Origin: Candidatus Hydrogenedentota bacterium | Lineage (GTDB): Bacteria > Hydrogenedentota > Hydrogenedentia > Hydrogenedentales > SLHB01 | Direction of reading: 5' to 3' | NCBI GenBank assembly: GCA_029262095.1 | Contig: JAJDAB010000089.1 | Span: 1 to 5,598 of the forward strand | DNA length: 5,598 nucleotides | Part shown: positions 5,370 through 5,598 of the stretch, piece by piece | Numbering within the stretch: position 1 is the first letter of the stretch | How the letters are laid out: every line of letters begins with the position of its first letter | Made by a program: the position numbers and the translations under genes | The notes under the pieces: generated by a model | The model's input: the letters and a program-made list of their open reading frames with translations, nothing else | Databases searched by the model: none | What the model was told of the DNA's origin: nothing

Positions 5370-5598
5370 GTGCGAAAGACTCGATTACATATTCGCCAAC
5401 AGGATCGCGCAGGCTTCGCCTACGTGGCCGTGCTCTTGTTGCTCGTGGTCGTCTTTACGATGGGCATGGGATTCATTTTGCGTGTCGGCGCGGAAACGAC
5501 TGCAACCATGACACGCGGGAATACGATGCAGGCGCACTACCTTGCGGAATCGGCAGTGAATCACGCCATGTGGCGATTGCTGAACGACCCGACGTTCA
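5370..5598 (+). CDS. gspK: GspK/PilX-like minor pseudopilin (3' end missing)
   Basis: 76 residues are visible before the window ends. The GTG at 5370 lies 7 nt after the gspJ stop, and GGTGA (5358-5362) with a 7-nt spacer is a possible ribosome binding site. The basic leader MRKTRLHIRQQDRAG (15 residues) is expected to be cut before FAYVA, followed by the hydrophobic helix VAVLLLLVVVFTMGMGFIL. Residue +5 is Ala (A20), not Glu. Lack of Glu+5 is a known trait of GspK, which sits at the extreme tip and so does not need the Glu that pairs with the next subunit. AHYLAESAVNHAMWRL (55-70) matches the post-helix region of GspK/PilX proteins. The large GspK head domain would lie beyond the window, so length and integrity cannot be judged. 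Confidence 0.8.
   Translation, partial: MRKTRLHIRQQDRAGFAYVAVLLLLVVVFTMGMGFILRVGAETTATMTRGNTMQAHYLAESAVNHAMWRLLNDPTF

Overview
The window is one stretch of a polycistronic operon, all on the + strand, that encodes the cytoplasmic ATPase, the inner-membrane platform and the pseudopilins of a type II secretion (T2SS) or type IV pilus-like machine. The gene order is E-F-G-H-(small ORF)-I-J-K. There is almost no spare DNA: gene junctions range from a 14-nt overlap to a 54-nt gap, and no stretch over 300 bases lacks a gene. Both ends cut through genes, the E ATPase at the left and the K-like tip protein at the right.

Layout: bases 1-1581 hold the GspE/PilB-type ATPase without its first residues. 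Bases 1585-2820 hold the GspF/PilC platform protein. A 54-nt leader with a tandem palindrome and a strong ribosome binding site precedes the major pseudopilin GspG (2875-3396). A 39-nt linker that can fold almost end to end into a hairpin leads to the GspH-like pseudopilin (3436-3978). The next interval looks empty but holds a 35-codon single-pass membrane protein with a strong Shine-Dalgarno (4007-4114). This overlaps a GTG-started GspI-like pseudopilin (4101-4508). An ATGA overlap leads to a GspJ-like pseudopilin (4505-5362) that carries a very acidic insert of about 120 residues with DxDxDG calcium-loop repeats. Last comes the start of a GspK/PilX-like protein (GTG at 5370), which lacks the usual Glu+5.

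Working together (known for these families): E hydrolyses ATP at the inner membrane. F couples this to adding pseudopilin subunits. G is the main shaft subunit. H, I, J and K are minor pseudopilins, with I-J-K capping the tip. The secretin (D), C, L and M components and the prepilin peptidase are not in this window.

Organism: a Gram-negative (diderm) bacterium with moderately high GC. The GspG-like protein carries GPYM-IPxNP and GWLFN..NGELRAN motifs, which I associate with pseudopilins of the Planctomycetota/Verrucomicrobiota and related uncultured phyla (for example Hydrogenedentota). That placement is tentative and rests on motif resemblance only.

The parts most worth following up are the hidden 35-aa membrane protein, the acidic calcium-loop insert in the J-like tip subunit, and the pair of palindrome-based RNA structures that flank the major pseudopilin gene.
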